Below, in pieces: positions 9,834-23,176 of a stretch of 64,000 nt of DNA. Position numbers and translations under genes: made by a program. The first letter of the stretch is position 1. The number at the start of each line of letters is the position of its first letter. The stretch is from contig NZ_BBNB01000001.1 of assembly GCF_000759835.1 (NCBI RefSeq), forward strand, positions 496,001 through 560,000, read 5' to 3'. This stretch comes from Citrobacter sedlakii NBRC 105722. Lineage in GTDB: Bacteria > Pseudomonadota > Gammaproteobacteria > Enterobacterales > Enterobacteriaceae. The notes beneath the pieces were generated by a model, which saw only the letters and a list, made by a program, of their open reading frames with translations, was not told the origin of the DNA and ran no database searches.

Positions 9834-10930
9834 CAGATAATTTCCAGTTTGGCGCGCAGGCAGCCCGCGCTCTGCATCGACTGGAGGATCGACATCAGAT
9901 CCATTGGCGTCGCGCCCAGCGCGTTGAGCGCCCGCACCACGTTGTTCAGGTTGGCGCTGGACCGCACGCTTTGCAGGGAGCCGCCGCTCTGGCGCAGGTC
10001 GATCTGCGTCTGTGGCGTCACCACCGTTTGCCCGCCGCCGAACGGTGTATCCGGCTGGCTGACGTTCGCCTGACGGTTAACCGTTACAGAGAGATTCCCC
10101 TGAGCCACGGCGCAGCTGTCGAGGGTCACTTCACGATTCATCACCACCGAGCCGGTACGTGAATTGATCACCACCTTCGCATCCTGCGGGGTGACGTTGA
10201 CCTCCATGTTCTGAATATCAGCGAGGAAGCGGACCTGCGAACTGCCGCCGCTCGGCACCCGCACCTGAATGGTTCGTGCATCCAGCGCGGTGGCGCTGCC
10301 AAAACCACGGGCGCGGTTGATGGTGTCCGCGATCTGCTGGGCCATCGTGAAATCTTCATTATTAAGCTGCAGATTCAGGGTATTACCCGCCCCAAACTGG
10401 CTGGGCAGCTCGCGCTCGATAATCGCCCCGTTGGTGATGCGCCCGCCGTTAAGCTGGTTCACCTGCACGCTGCTGCCGCCCGCGGAGGCGCCCGCGCCGC
10501 CGACCAGAATGTTCCCTTGCGCCAGCGCATACACCTGGCTGTCGACCCCTTTTAAGGGGGTCATCAGCAGCGTGCCGCCCCGCAGACTTTTTGCGTTACC
10601 CAGCGAAGACACCACCACGTCGATGGTTTGCCCCTGACGACCAAACGCCGGGAAGGTGGCGGTCACCATGACTGCCGCCACGTTTTTCAGTTGCATATTG
10701 GTGCCGGTTGGCACCGTGATGCCGAGCTGGGAAAGCATGTTGTTCAGCGTTTGGGTGGTGAACGGCGTCTGGGTGGTCTGGTCGCCGGTACCGTCCAGCC
10801 CTACCACCAGCCCGTAGCCAATGAGCGAGTTTTCACGTACGCCCTGTACGCTGGTGAGATCGCGAATACGATCGGCATGAGCCAGCGTGGCGGCGAGAAC
10901 CAGGACCAGTCCAACTACAGATTTAAACAT
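9833..10930 (-). CDS. flgI: Flagellar P-ring protein FlgI
   Basis: 365 aa, exported by the Sec system and assembled around the rod in the peptidoglycan layer. A signal peptide is plain ([19 protein letters not shown], cleaved before DRIRDL). The two cysteines that form the DsbA-dependent disulfide of enteric FlgI are present (Cys273 and Cys357, counted with the signal). FlgA (16262) is its dedicated chaperone. It follows flgH after 12 bases. Confidence 0.97.
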   Translation of the reverse strand: MFKSVVGLVLVLAATLAHADRIRDLTSVQGVRENSLIGYGLVVGLDGTGDQTTQTPFTTQTLNNMLSQLGITVPTGTNMQLKNVAAVMVTATFPAFGRQGQTIDVVVSSLGNAKSLRGGTLLMTPLKGVDSQVYALAQGNILVGGAGASAGGSSVQVNQLNGGRITNGAIIERELPSQFGAGNTLNLQLNNEDFTMAQQIADTINRARGFGSATALDARTIQVRVPSGGSSQVRFLADIQNMEVNVTPQDAKVVINSRTGSVVMNREVTLDSCAVAQGNLSVTVNRQANVSQPDTPFGGGQTVVTPQTQIDLRQSGGSLQSVRSSANLNNVVRALNALGATPMDLMSILQSMQSAGCLRAKLEII

Positions 10931-10942
10931 GGAAGACCTCGC

Positions 10943-11641
10943 TTACATCGGGGACAGGTTAAGGAAGAAACGCTGGAGCCAGCCCATATTTTGCGCTTCG
11001 TTGATATAGCCGTTTCCGACATATTCGATACGGGCATCCGCCACCTGGGTTGACGGAACGGAGTTACTGCCGCTAATGGTGCGTGGATTAACCACGCCGG
11101 AGAAGCGGATGAATTCAGTCCCCTGATTGATGGCGATCTGTTTTTCACCCACGACATGTAAATTACCGTTGACCAGCACCTGATCGACGGTCACGGTCAG
11201 CGTGCCGCTGAAGGTATTGCTGGCGTTTGCCCCTCCTTTACCGTTAAAGGTGTTACCGCCGGACGCTTCTACGTCGGCACGGGCATTGCCAAACAGTCCT
11301 TGCAGATAACGCGGCACGGTATCAAAACCAAAGTTGGTTTTGCCGTCGCGGCTGGCGTTCGCCGACGAGCTTTTACTGGCGCTGACGTTTTCCTGCAATA
11401 CGATGGTCAGCGTGTCGCCAATATTACGCGGGCGACGGTCTTCAAACAGTGGCTGATAGCCATAGTTGATGGGCTGCGCGGACTGAAAAATCGAACCATT
11501 CGCCACCGGCGTCGGTCCCGGAACAGGCTGGGCCGAGGTCGCGCCCTGTACCAGCGGCGTGGAAGGGATCCAGGCGCATCCTGACAGCGAAACCACCAGC
11601 AGGGCCATGATCGGGTAAGCGTGCGCAGCGTTTTTTTGCAT
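10943..11641 (-). CDS. flgH: Flagellar L-ring lipoprotein FlgH
   Basis: 232 aa. Outer-membrane ring around the rod. The lipoprotein signal ends in the lipobox LSGC with Cys22 as the lipidated residue; the following residue is Ala, consistent with outer-membrane sorting. The core motif of the family ([20 protein letters not shown]) is intact. Middle gene of the flgBCDEFGHIJ operon. Confidence 0.97.
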   Translation of the reverse strand: MQKNAAHAYPIMALLVVSLSGCAWIPSTPLVQGATSAQPVPGPTPVANGSIFQSAQPINYGYQPLFEDRRPRNIGDTLTIVLQENVSASKSSSANASRDGKTNFGFDTVPRYLQGLFGNARADVEASGGNTFNGKGGANASNTFSGTLTVTVDQVLVNGNLHVVGEKQIAINQGTEFIRFSGVVNPRTISGSNSVPSTQVADARIEYVGNGYINEAQNMGWLQRFFLNLSPM

Positions 11642-11698
11642 TGCCTTTATCTTCTGAAACCGGGAGCCGGTGACGCTTTCGCCTCACCGGGCATCACC

Positions 11699-13250
<1,552 letters not shown>

Positions 13251-13270
13251 TAAGCTATCCCGTCAGGCGC

Positions 13271-14545
13271 TTAGCGCAGGTTAACCAGCGTATTGAGGAT
13301 CTGATCCTGGGTTTTGATGGTCTGCGCGTTCGACTGATAGTTACGTTGCGCGACGATCATGTTCACCAGTTCTTTACTGAGATCCACGTTCGAGGACTCC
13401 AGCGCGCCGTTGGTCAGTTTGCCGAAGTTACCCGTGCCCGCCGTACCCAGCAGCTCGACGCCGGATGCCTGGGTCGCCGCCCAAACGTTATCGCCCTGTG
13501 ACGACAGCCCTTCGTTGTTGGCGAAGTTCGCGAGCACGATCTGCCCCAGCACCTGCTTTTGCTCGTTGGAGTAGTTGCCCACCACGGTACCGTCGTCGTT
13601 AATCTGGTAGCTGACCAGGTCCCCCGGCTTGTAGCCGTTCTGGGTGGTGGCAATGACGTTGTTCGCACCGGTGTTCTGCTGCATGGAGTTCTGCAGGCTT
13701 AAGGTGAATTCCGCCGGGTCCGCGCCGTTTACCGTGCCGGAGGTGATCCGGAAGGTTGGCGTGGCATTCGGCGTGCCGCTCAGCACCCAGTCCTGGGCCG
13801 GTACGCCAGCGTTTGGGGTATATTCTTCTACGTTATCCAGTGCGCCGTTCTCGTCGAACTTCATCTGGGCGGCTTTCACCAGCGGCGAGTTGGCTACGCT
13901 GGAATCCTGAGTCCAGACGTCCCAGGTGTTATCGCCGGTTTTCACGTAAAACACATTGATGTCGTGCTGGTTGCCCTGGCTGTCGAACACGGTCAGCGGC
14001 GCGCGCTTGTTATAGCTGTCAGCATCGGTCGGTGAAAACGGCTTGTTAGCGGGCACTTTATCTGACGAGTTGAGGTTAATCTGCATCGCCGCGGTATCGG
14101 TACTTTTCGCGCCCATCAGCGTGTTCGGGATAGTAATCGGCCCCGGGTTCGCCCCTTGCTGAATGGTCGGCGGCGTGCCGGCTGCCGGGTAACCTGTCAG
14201 TTGCATCCCCTGCATATTCACCAGATTACGGTTTTCGTCCAGTTTGAACTGGCCGTTGCGGCTGTAGAAAACGGCGCCGTTGCTGTCCACCAAACGGAAA
14301 AAACCGTTCTGGCTGATGGCGACATCAAGGCCGCGTCCGGTATTGGTGGTGGTGCCGTCGGTAAAGTCCTGGGTGATACCCGCCACTTTTACCCCCAGCC
14401 CGACTTTGGAACCGGCGAACATATCCGCAAACGAGGCGGTACCCGATTTAAAACCGTACGTGGCGGAGTTAGCGATGTTGTTACCAATGACATCGAGGTT
14501 GGTGGCTGCGGCATTCAGACCGCTAACCGCTTGTGAAAAGGCCAT
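13271..14545 (-). CDS. flgE: Flagellar hook protein FlgE
   Basis: 424 aa, about 20 longer than E. coli or Salmonella FlgE (402-403). It is the subunit of the universal joint. The N-terminal GNNIANSATYGFKSGTASFA and C-terminal KELVNMIVAQRNYQSNAQT motifs of the inner D0/D1 core are conserved; the additional residues lie in the central, outward-facing part (roughly 120-320), the region that differs most between species. FlgD, encoded just upstream in the operon, forms the cap for its assembly. Confidence 0.97.
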   Translation of the reverse strand: MAFSQAVSGLNAAATNLDVIGNNIANSATYGFKSGTASFADMFAGSKVGLGVKVAGITQDFTDGTTTNTGRGLDVAISQNGFFRLVDSNGAVFYSRNGQFKLDENRNLVNMQGMQLTGYPAAGTPPTIQQGANPGPITIPNTLMGAKSTDTAAMQINLNSSDKVPANKPFSPTDADSYNKRAPLTVFDSQGNQHDINVFYVKTGDNTWDVWTQDSSVANSPLVKAAQMKFDENGALDNVEEYTPNAGVPAQDWVLSGTPNATPTFRITSGTVNGADPAEFTLSLQNSMQQNTGANNVIATTQNGYKPGDLVSYQINDDGTVVGNYSNEQKQVLGQIVLANFANNEGLSSQGDNVWAATQASGVELLGTAGTGNFGKLTNGALESSNVDLSKELVNMIVAQRNYQSNAQTIKTQDQILNTLVNLR

Positions 14546-14570
14546 GTTGACTCCTGATAAGTGAGAAGGC

Positions 14571-15269
14571 TTAAATGATCTGCCGTACTTCGTCGAGGGT
14601 GGTGGTTCCGTAAGTGCCGAGATCGAGCGTATTGCCGCCGTTACTGCGGATCACCCCTTGCACCAGCGCAAACTGCAACGGCTGCGCCACCAGTTGCGTC
14701 GCGCCGTTGCTGGCGTTGATCGCCACGTTATACGAACCGTTTGGCGCCGTGGTGCCGTCGGTCAGTGTGCCGTCCCAGGTAAAGGTATGAACGCCCGCTT
14801 TCAGCGCGCCGATCTCAATAGTGCGCACCACTTTACCGTCTTTATCGGTGATCGTTGCGGTGACTTTATCGGCGGACTGCTGTAGCTCAACGCCAAACGG
14901 CGTGGTCGTGGTGGTCGCGCCCTCTTCCGTTCCCTTGCCCGCCAGAATCGTGGTGCCGGGGATCATCACCCCGTGACCAATCAGCGCGCTGGCCTGCAGC
15001 GACTGGCTGTTATCGATTTGGCCCGAAATAGCGCCCAGCGTGGTGTTAAGCTTTTCGATACCGCTGACGGTACTGATCTGCGCAAGCTGAGTGGTCAGTT
15101 CGTTGTTCTGCATCGGATTGGTGGGATCCTGGTTTTTCAGTTGCGCCACCAGCAGCGTCAGAAAGCTGCTTTGCAGATCGGAAGCGTTGCTGCCGGTCAG
15201 CGAGCTGCCGCTACCGGTACTCTTCACACCGGTGTTAGTCGGATCGTTAACGTTTACCGCGATAGACAT
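14571..15269 (-). CDS. flgD: Flagellar hook cap / assembly scaffold FlgD
   Basis: 232 aa. Caps the growing hook and is then replaced by FlgK. The N-terminal part has the conserved LQSSFLTLLVAQLKNQDPTN and NNELTTQLAQISTVSGIEKL motifs; the C-terminal half is the FlgD Ig-like/tudor-like part with the WDGTLTDGTTAPNGSY signature. Lies between flgC and flgE. Confidence 0.97.
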   Translation of the reverse strand: MSIAVNVNDPTNTGVKSTGSGSSLTGSNASDLQSSFLTLLVAQLKNQDPTNPMQNNELTTQLAQISTVSGIEKLNTTLGAISGQIDNSQSLQASALIGHGVMIPGTTILAGKGTEEGATTTTTPFGVELQQSADKVTATITDKDGKVVRTIEIGALKAGVHTFTWDGTLTDGTTAPNGSYNVAINASNGATQLVAQPLQFALVQGVIRSNGGNTLDLGTYGTTTLDEVRQII

Positions 15270-15280
15270 TGCCGTCTCCT

Positions 15281-15685
15281 TTACTGGCCAAGTGTCAGCG
15301 TTTTAAGCATCATGCTTTTAACGGTGTTGAGAACTTCTACGTTTGCCTGATAGCTGCGGGAGGCGGACATGGTGTTGACCATTTCGCCCACCACATCCAC
15401 GTTCGGCATTTTCACGTAGCCATTGGCGTCCGCCAGAGGATTACCCGGCTCATAGACCAGCTTGTCCGGCGCCTGGCTTTCAATCACGTTGGACACCTTC
15501 ACGCCGCCCGTCGGCGCACCGGGCGCCGCATCCACCTGAAAAACCACCTGCTTCGCGCGATACGGCTGACCGTCCGGTCCCGTCACGCTGTCGGCGTTCG
15601 CCAGATTACTGGCCGCCACGTTGAGGCGCTGGGATTGCGCCGTTAAGGCCGAACCGGCGATATCAAAAATATTCAGCAGCGCCAC
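15281..15685 (-). CDS. flgC: Flagellar proximal rod protein FlgC
   Basis: 134 aa, exact family length. Starts with GTG (15683-15685), as in E. coli. N-terminal [14 protein letters not shown] and C-terminal [20 protein letters not shown] motifs identify it. Only three bases separate it from flgB, so translation is probably coupled. Confidence 0.97.
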   Translation of the reverse strand: MALLNIFDIAGSALTAQSQRLNVAASNLANADSVTGPDGQPYRAKQVVFQVDAAPGAPTGGVKVSNVIESQAPDKLVYEPGNPLADANGYVKMPNVDVVGEMVNTMSASRSYQANVEVLNTVKSMMLKTLTLGQ

Positions 15686-15688
15686 GGA

Positions 15689-16105
15689 TTAGTTCCCTCC
15701 CTGTAGCACGTTCATCATGCCTTTAATCTGTCCGCTCAATGCGGTCAGGCTCATCTGGTATTTCAGGCTGTTATCTGCAAACTGCGTGCGCTCGCGGTCC
15801 ATATCAACGGTATTGCCATCCAGCGACGGCTGGTCGGGAACGCGGTAAAGCAATTCCGTAGACGGTGACGAGAAGGTCTGGGCGGGAATGTGCTGCGCAG
15901 AGGTCAATGCCAGGGAAATGCCGCTGGTTTCCGGCCTTCCCCGCACCATGACTTTTTTTAACTCACTGGCAAAATCCATATCGCGCGCCTGGTAACCCGG
16001 CGTGTCCGCGTTCGCGATGTTGGCAGCCAGTACCTCCTGCCGCTGCGCGCGCAGATTCAGCGCTTCCTGTTGAAAACGTAAAGCGGCATCGAGCTTATCG
16101 AGCAT
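15689..16105 (-). CDS. flgB: Flagellar proximal rod protein FlgB
   Basis: 138 aa. First gene of the flgBCDEFGHIJ class 2 operon and the most cell-proximal rod subunit. The [17 protein letters not shown] motif near the N-terminus is typical. It diverges from flgA across a 156-bp control region. Confidence 0.97.
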   Translation of the reverse strand: MLDKLDAALRFQQEALNLRAQRQEVLAANIANADTPGYQARDMDFASELKKVMVRGRPETSGISLALTSAQHIPAQTFSSPSTELLYRVPDQPSLDGNTVDMDRERTQFADNSLKYQMSLTALSGQIKGMMNVLQGGN

Positions 16106-16261
16106 ATCTCCCCCGCGGATGACAAAATTCAGCCGACAGCTTAAATCCCATTACGCGCGCGTTATCGCCGGAATAAACGCAAAATGCGTCGCTATTTATT
16201 GCGTTGATGGTTGCGTCACACGGGTAGAATCCTGTCATTGCTGAAACAGCGGGAGATGACA
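16106..16261. promoter_or_regulatory. Divergent flgB / flgA control region
   Basis: 156 bp between two flagellar units that in E. coli and Salmonella are both switched on by FlhDC (class 2). The central AT-rich part (about 16160-16200) is the likely promoter/operator zone. I did not identify an FlhDC box by match; the assignment rests on conserved gene order. Confidence 0.55.
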
Positions 16262-16921
16262 ATGCAAACGTTAAAGCGTGGAATAGCCCTGGCGGCGCTG
16301 TTGTTCAGTCCTCTGACGCTGGCGCAGGATTTAAACGCCCAGTTGACTGACTGGTTTACCCAGCGGCTGGCCGGGTTTAGCGATGAGGTGGTTGTGACAC
16401 TTCGTACCGCGCCGAATCTGTTGCCACGTTGTGAATCCCCTGCCTTTAGCGTAACCGGCAGCGCGAAGCTATGGGGAAACGTTAACGTGCTCACGCGCTG
16501 CGCCAACGAAAAGCGTTATTTGCAAGTCAATGTGCAGGCGACGGGAAACTATGTGGTCGCCGCGGGGCCCGTTGCGCGTGGCGGCAAGCTCGGACCTGCC
16601 AGCGTCACGTTAAAGCGTGGACGGCTGGATCAGTTGCCTCCGCGCACCGTGCTGGATATCAATCAGATTCAGGACGCGGTCAGCCTGCGCGATCTCGCGC
16701 CTGGACAACCGATTCAGCTTACGATGCTGCGCCAGGCCTGGCGAATCAAGGCCGGTCAGCGCGTGCTGGTGGTTGCCAGCGGCGAGGGATTTAGCGTTAA
16801 TGCCGAAGGGCAGGCGCTGAACAACGCCGCGGTAGCCCAGAATGCGCGAGTGAGGATGTTATCGGGTCAGGTCGTCAGCGGTACCGTTGGTCCTGATGGG
16901 AATATTCTTATTAACCTGTAA
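16262..16921 (+). CDS. flgA: Flagellar P-ring assembly chaperone FlgA
   Basis: 219 aa from the ATG at 16262, which has the Shine-Dalgarno GGGAGA and matches the E. coli length; an upstream in-frame start would place a hydrophilic tail before the signal peptide. The periplasmic chaperone helps FlgI assemble. Signal peptide MQTLKRGIALAALLFSPLTLAQ, then a conserved SAF-type C-terminal domain (GQRVLVVASGEGFSVNAEG, ending in DGNILINL). Confidence 0.95.
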   Translation: MQTLKRGIALAALLFSPLTLAQDLNAQLTDWFTQRLAGFSDEVVVTLRTAPNLLPRCESPAFSVTGSAKLWGNVNVLTRCANEKRYLQVNVQATGNYVVAAGPVARGGKLGPASVTLKRGRLDQLPPRTVLDINQIQDAVSLRDLAPGQPIQLTMLRQAWRIKAGQRVLVVASGEGFSVNAEGQALNNAAVAQNARVRMLSGQVVSGTVGPDGNILINL

Positions 16922-16925
16922 TCAG

Positions 16926-16954
16926 TTAAAGATTTTGTGGCGGCTGCCGATAGT
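16926..16954 (+). promoter_or_regulatory. Sigma-28 (FliA) promoter of flgMN
   Basis: TAAAGATT (16927-16934), an 11-base spacer, then GCCGATAG (16946-16953), a close match to the FliA consensus, 60 bases ahead of flgM. It gives class 3 expression of the anti-sigma factor in addition to read-through from flgA. Confidence 0.8.
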
Positions 16955-17013
16955 GAAGAAACATTTGATGATAGCTGGCCGCGACAGCGTAGCCCCTCGA
17001 TGAGGATGATAAA

Positions 17014-17307
17014 ATGAGCATTGACCGTACCTCACCATTGAAACCCGTTAGCACCGTGCAACCGCGTGAAACCAGCGATACGCCGGTACAAAAGACCCGT
17101 CAGGAAAAAACCTCGACGGCAAACAGCACCAGCGTGACGTTAAGCGATGCTCAGGCCAAACTGATGCAGCCCGGCGCCAGCGATATCAACATGGAGCGCG
17201 TTGAAGCGTTAAAAACGGCGATTCGCAACGGCGAGCTGAAAATGGACACAGGCAATATTGCCGACGCGCTGATCCGCGAGGCGCAGAGCTATCTCCAGAG
17301 TAAATAA
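17014..17307 (+). CDS. flgM: Anti-sigma-28 factor FlgM
   Basis: 97 aa, exact family length. Holds FliA inactive until the hook is complete, when FlgM is exported. The N-terminal half is polar and likely disordered; the C-terminal half (about 45-97: [31 protein letters not shown]) contains the sigma-binding helices. Shine-Dalgarno GAGGAT. Followed after four bases by flgN. Confidence 0.97.
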   Translation: MSIDRTSPLKPVSTVQPRETSDTPVQKTRQEKTSTANSTSVTLSDAQAKLMQPGASDINMERVEALKTAIRNGELKMDTGNIADALIREAQSYLQSK

Positions 17308-17311
17308 ACGT

Positions 17312-17734
17312 ATGACTCGTCTGGCAGAAATACTTGACCACATGACGGCGGTACTCAATGACCTGAAAAGGGTAATGGATGCCGAACAACAACAGCTTTC
17401 CGTCGGCCATATTAACGGTAGCCAGCTGCAGCGGATTACAGAAGAAAAAAGTTCTCTGCTGGCGACCCTTGACTACCTTGAACAGCAGCGACGCATTGAG
17501 CAGAATGCCGGGCATGGCGGCGATGACGATGTCAGCGCGCGCTGGCAGGCGATTACCGAAAAAACACAGCATCTGCGCGACCTGAACCAGCATAACGGCT
17601 GGCTGCTGGAGGATCAGATTGTTCGCAACCGACAGGCGCTCGACGTGCTGAAACCGTATCAGGAACCGACGCTTTACGGCGCGAACGGTCAAACTGCCTC
17701 AGCCCACCGCGGTGGGAAAAAATTCTCTATTTAG
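17312..17734 (+). CDS. flgN: Export chaperone FlgN for FlgK and FlgL
   Basis: 140 aa, mainly helical, Gln/Leu-rich. Cytosolic type III chaperone that brings the hook-filament junction proteins to the export gate; also affects flgM translation in Salmonella. Second gene of flgMN. Confidence 0.96.
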   Translation: MTRLAEILDHMTAVLNDLKRVMDAEQQQLSVGHINGSQLQRITEEKSSLLATLDYLEQQRRIEQNAGHGGDDDVSARWQAITEKTQHLRDLNQHNGWLLEDQIVRNRQALDVLKPYQEPTLYGANGQTASAHRGGKKFSI

Positions 17735-17789
17735 CGTTGCCCGATGTCGCCCGACGTTTCAGGCATTCGCAATGACGATCGGCACAGGC

Positions 17790-17823
17790 CGGAAAAGGCG
17801 GAACGCCGCCCTCCGGCAATGAC
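17790..17823. repeat. REP-like palindrome between flgN and murJ
   Basis: GCCGGA ... TCCGGC imperfect inverted repeat with internal GGCGGAAC/GCCGCC elements in the convergent gap after flgN. Typical look of enteric REP/BIME units; may protect 3' ends or end transcription. Confidence 0.55.
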
Positions 17824-17828
17824 CACCA

Positions 17829-19370
<1,542 letters not shown>

Positions 19371-19473
19371 TTATTCCACACCCTACGGCAAAACGCCTGC
19401 AGTGCAGGCGTTGGAAGAGGCGCTTAGTCTACCGTGATTATGCTGAATTACTACCGGCAGTTGTGACAGATGA

Positions 19474-20397
19474 TTATTCGCTCATCGCCTCGCGCCAGAG
19501 CTTTTCCACTACCCGCTGGGCCAGGATCGCCTGCTCGCCAGCGGTTTCCGGAACCGTCTGATTCTGCACGCATTCGATAAAATGACGCGCACAACCGGCG
19601 AAACCGCGCTGTTCAAGGGTGCTCTGCCAGCCGGGAATCGGTTTATGCACCACCCCCTGCCCGCGCTCCTCGCGCCATTCGCGCATATCGGTAACATCAA
19701 TCAGGCCGCCGTCGGTCACCGCCTGCACCCATTCCCGCTGGCTTCCCGCCCGACGGTGCATACTGGTGGTGATGTGGAGTCGGCTGGTGGCGAAATGGTG
19801 TTCCGCATACAGCATTTCGCCTGCGTCGTTGGTTTGCAGACTCCCGCTGCTGAGCGCGGCAGTCCCGCCCGCCAGCCACAGCGCGGTGTCGACAACGTGC
19901 AGATAATCATCGAGCAGGGTGAACCGCAGGTCGTGTGGTCCCACGCTGTCGGTACGGTGTTTATCCATGCGCAGCGAAGCGGCGTTGCCGAGCTCCGCTT
20001 TCAGTTCGCGGTACAGCGGTGCAAAGCGGCGGTTAAAGCCAACCATCAACGTGAGCTTTTTCTCCGCCGCCAGCGCCACCAGTCGCTCAGCATCACGCAG
20101 GTTCTCAGCCAGCGGCTTGTCGACACAGACATGCACCCCCGACTTCAGCAATTCACTGACGACCGCATAATGGCTTGCGGTGCTTGAGTGGACGAAAACC
20201 GCGTCGCAGTCGCTTGCCAGGCTGGTCAGCGAGCCAGCGTAAGGGATGCGCCAGCTTGCACAGATTTTCTCTGCTTTTTCGCGCGATGGCGACCACGCAG
20301 CCTGGAGCGTCCAGTCTGCGGATGCGCCTAAAACCGGCAACCAGGCTTTTTGCGCGATGCCGCCCAATCCAACCACCCCGATGCGTAATTTTTTCAC
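19474..20397 (-). CDS. mviM: Gfo/Idh/MocA-family oxidoreductase MviM
   Basis: 307 aa from a GTG at 20395-20397, which restores the E. coli length; the open frame extends 20 codons further but into yceH. NAD(P)-binding Rossmann fold with GVVGLGGIAQKAW at the start and the family motif DKPLAEN at about residue 90; the C-terminal part is the Gfo/Idh substrate domain. Substrate not known. It starts one base after the yceH stop, so it is likely translationally coupled to yceH. Confidence 0.93.
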   Translation of the reverse strand: MKKLRIGVVGLGGIAQKAWLPVLGASADWTLQAAWSPSREKAEKICASWRIPYAGSLTSLASDCDAVFVHSSTASHYAVVSELLKSGVHVCVDKPLAENLRDAERLVALAAEKKLTLMVGFNRRFAPLYRELKAELGNAASLRMDKHRTDSVGPHDLRFTLLDDYLHVVDTALWLAGGTAALSSGSLQTNDAGEMLYAEHHFATSRLHITTSMHRRAGSQREWVQAVTDGGLIDVTDMREWREERGQGVVHKPIPGWQSTLEQRGFAGCARHFIECVQNQTVPETAGEQAILAQRVVEKLWREAMSE

Positions 20398-20398
20398 G

Positions 20399-21049
20399 TT
20401 ACTCCCCCAGGTGCGCCAACAGTGACTCGAGTCGTTGCCTGAGCTCCGCAACCTCACCTTCCAGCGCCTCTACCCGCGCCAGCAGATCGCCTGACGCCGC
20501 AGAGACGCCCGCGTCGCTCGCCAACGCCTGTTCATCCACTTCGCCGCAAAACAAATGCATGAAACGGCTTTCGCGCTTACCCGGTTCACGCGCCAGACGA
20601 ACAACGTAAGGGCCATCCTCGCGCGTCGCCAGTTGTTCCAGCGTGGCGTCCACTTCAGCCATGTCGCTAAACTCATACATCCGCGAGGCGCGGCTACGCA
20701 ATTCCCCTGGCGTTTGCGCCCCGCGCAGCAGCAACGTCGTGACCAGCGCCACTTCCGCCGGGCTCAGCTTCAGGTTACCGAATTCGGAATTACAGAAGCG
20801 CTGTTCATATTTGGTGACGCGATTGCCAAAACCGCTCACCGTGCGCAGGAAGTGACGTTTAACCAGATTATCAAGCTGTTCCTGCACCTCGTGTTCCGAC
20901 AGGTTCATCACCGGTTCGCGGTTGGTCTTCTGGTTACAGGCGGTGACCACGCCGTTCACGGAGAGCGGATACTGTTCTGGTGTCGTGACCTGTTTTTCCA
21001 GCAGGCAGCCAATCACGCGGGCTTCCGTGGCGGTTAATTCGTATTTCAT
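20399..21049 (-). CDS. yceH: YceH, DUF480 winged-helix protein
   Basis: 216 aa. Two tandem winged-helix-like domains (starting [20 protein letters not shown]) and a C-terminal coiled-coil tail (about 185-212, Leu/Glu-rich). Good Shine-Dalgarno GAGGAG. Role not established; the fold suggests nucleic-acid or protein binding. Lies between rimJ and mviM, the same order as in E. coli. Confidence 0.93.
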   Translation of the reverse strand: MKYELTATEARVIGCLLEKQVTTPEQYPLSVNGVVTACNQKTNREPVMNLSEHEVQEQLDNLVKRHFLRTVSGFGNRVTKYEQRFCNSEFGNLKLSPAEVALVTTLLLRGAQTPGELRSRASRMYEFSDMAEVDATLEQLATREDGPYVVRLAREPGKRESRFMHLFCGEVDEQALASDAGVSAASGDLLARVEALEGEVAELRQRLESLLAHLGE

Positions 21050-21059
21050 TATTTTCTCC

Positions 21060-21644
21060 TCACCGTCCGGGGGTCCATTCCGTTGTCGTTAACGCCGTCA
21101 GCACGTGGTCGCGCCACTGCCCGTCAATCAACAGATAATCTTTGGCGTAACCCTCTTTCTCAAAGCCGAGTCGCGCCAGTAAATCACCGCTGCGTTTATT
21201 GTGCGGCATGTAGTTTGCCATAATGCGATGAATATGTTGCGTGCGCTGCATATAGCGAATAGCGGCGCTGAGCGCTTCAAACATCAGCCCTTGTCCCTGC
21301 CATTTTTGCGCAATCGAATAGCCCAGATAACAGGCATGAAATGAACCGCGGACCACGTTTGAAAAGTTTGCCACGCCGATGATCTCTTTTTCTTCCGGGT
21401 CAAGCAGCGCAAAGTAAAAGGCAGAGCCCTGCTTATGAAATTCGCTAATCATACTCAGCCGTGCCTGCCATCCGGAAGGATAGCAGTGGCTTTCATCGCG
21501 AATCGGTTCCCAGGGCTTTAAAAAATGACGATTTTCCGCGTAATAGTCCGCCAGACGCCAGGCATCACGCTCATGCACTAAACGCACGACCAGACGGTCA
21601 GTGGTTAAGCGCACTTTTGGCACGTTACTGCGATAGCCAAACAT
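21060..21644 (-). CDS. rimJ: Ribosomal protein S5 N-acetyltransferase RimJ
   Basis: 194 aa from the ATG at 21644, preceded by AAGGAG at good spacing and matching the E. coli start. GNAT acetyltransferase that modifies the N-terminal Ala of S5; in E. coli also linked to thermoregulation of pap pili. Acetyl-CoA binding region around [18 protein letters not shown]. Divergent from mdtH. Confidence 0.96.
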   Translation of the reverse strand: MFGYRSNVPKVRLTTDRLVVRLVHERDAWRLADYYAENRHFLKPWEPIRDESHCYPSGWQARLSMISEFHKQGSAFYFALLDPEEKEIIGVANFSNVVRGSFHACYLGYSIAQKWQGQGLMFEALSAAIRYMQRTQHIHRIMANYMPHNKRSGDLLARLGFEKEGYAKDYLLIDGQWRDHVLTALTTTEWTPGR

Positions 21645-21904
21645 AGATATTTCAACTCCTTCCCGAATCGTCATGACACCCTGATTCACTTACTATACCT
21701 GTGCAAAACCGCCCTGTGAAAAGCACGATTTGCCATTATTTGAATTATTCCTGCATTTTGATAAAAACTCTCTATCAAGACGGACTTTTGATAAAAAAAT
21801 ATTGTCCCGGTCAGGGGTGGGCAAAAAGAGAGCAAAGCCGCAGAATAGGATCCTCTTCGCTCTGTCTACTCGGAATATTGAGAGTATTTTCCCGGGAGGG
21901 GAAA

Positions 21905-23113
21905 ATGTCGCGCACCTCGCAGGCCAGGAACCTGGGTAAATATTTCCTGCTCATCGATAACATGCTGGTCGTGTTAGGCTTTTTCGTCGTGTTCCCGCTG
22001 ATCTCCATTCGCTTTGTTGACCAAATGGGCTGGGCCGCCGTCATGGTCGGGATTGCCCTGGGTCTGCGTCAGTTCATTCAGCAGGGACTGGGCATTTTTG
22101 GCGGCGCGATTGCCGACCGTTTTGGCGCCAAGCCCATGATCGTCACCGGTATGCTGATGCGCGCCGCCGGGTTCGCCACTATGGGAATTGCCCATGAACC
22201 CTGGCTGCTGTGGTTTTCCTGCTTTCTCTCCGGTCTCGGCGGGACACTTTTCGATCCGCCCCGCTCTGCGTTGGTGGTTAAACTGATCCGCCCGCAGCAA
22301 CGCGGTCGTTTTTTTTCACTGCTGATGATGCAGGACAGCGCAGGCGCGGTAATTGGCGCGCTGTTAGGCAGTTGGCTGTTACAGTATGATTTTCGTCTGG
22401 TGTGCGCGGTAGGCGCGGTGCTGTTTGTTTTATGCGCGGGCTTTAATGCCTGGCTGCTGCCCGCGTGGAAGCTGTCGACTGTGCGTATTCCGGTGCGTGA
22501 AGGGATGCGCCGCGTACTTAATGACAAGCGCTTTGTCACCTATGTGCTCACACTGGCGGGCTATTATATGCTGGCGGTTCAGGTCATGCTCATGCTGCCG
22601 ATAATGGTCAATGACATAGCCGGTTCACCGGCAGCGGTAAAATGGATGTACGCCATTGAAGCCTGCCTGTCGCTGACGTTGCTCTACCCCATCGCCCGCT
22701 GGAGCGAAAAACGTTTTCGCCTTGAGCACCGGTTGATGGCCGGGCTGCTGCTGATGTCACTCAGCATGCTGCCTGTCGGCCTGGTGAGCGATTTACAGCA
22801 GTTGTTCACCCTGATTTGCACCTTTTACATTGGTTCGATAATCGCTGAACCGGCGCGGGAAACGCTGAGCGCGTCGCTGGCGGATGCCCGGGCGCGCGGC
22901 AGTTACATGGGCTTTAGCCGTCTTGGTTTAGCCATTGGCGGCGCGATAGGCTATATCGGCGGCGGCTGGCTGTTTGATATGGGAAAATTGCTCCAGCAGC
23001 CAGAGCTGCCGTGGATGATGCTCGGCATTATTGGCGGTATCACCTTCCTCGCGTTAGGCTGGCAGTTCAGCCATAAACGCACACCGCGAGGTATGCTCGA
23101 ACCGGGCGCCTGA
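21905..23113 (+). CDS. mdtH: Multidrug MFS transporter MdtH
   Basis: 402 aa from the ATG at 21905 (Shine-Dalgarno GGGAGGGG), equal in length to E. coli MdtH. Twelve hydrophobic segments; loop motif [15 protein letters not shown] after the second helix. In E. coli, overproduction gives resistance to norfloxacin and enoxacin. The gap to rimJ (21645-21904) is AT-rich and holds the divergent promoters. Confidence 0.96.
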   Translation: MSRTSQARNLGKYFLLIDNMLVVLGFFVVFPLISIRFVDQMGWAAVMVGIALGLRQFIQQGLGIFGGAIADRFGAKPMIVTGMLMRAAGFATMGIAHEPWLLWFSCFLSGLGGTLFDPPRSALVVKLIRPQQRGRFFSLLMMQDSAGAVIGALLGSWLLQYDFRLVCAVGAVLFVLCAGFNAWLLPAWKLSTVRIPVREGMRRVLNDKRFVTYVLTLAGYYMLAVQVMLMLPIMVNDIAGSPAAVKWMYAIEACLSLTLLYPIARWSEKRFRLEHRLMAGLLLMSLSMLPVGLVSDLQQLFTLICTFYIGSIIAEPARETLSASLADARARGSYMGFSRLGLAIGGAIGYIGGGWLFDMGKLLQQPELPWMMLGIIGGITFLALGWQFSHKRTPRGMLEPGA

Positions 23114-23176
23114 TTTGATACCTGCTCGCGTCTCCTCCATACTGACAAAGAACCGACAGTAAAATGGAGGAGAAAC

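Noticed and set aside
20398..20457. Longer start for mviM at 20457
   Set aside because: Adds 20 residues that lie within yceH and have no counterpart in the family; the GTG at 20397 gives the usual length.
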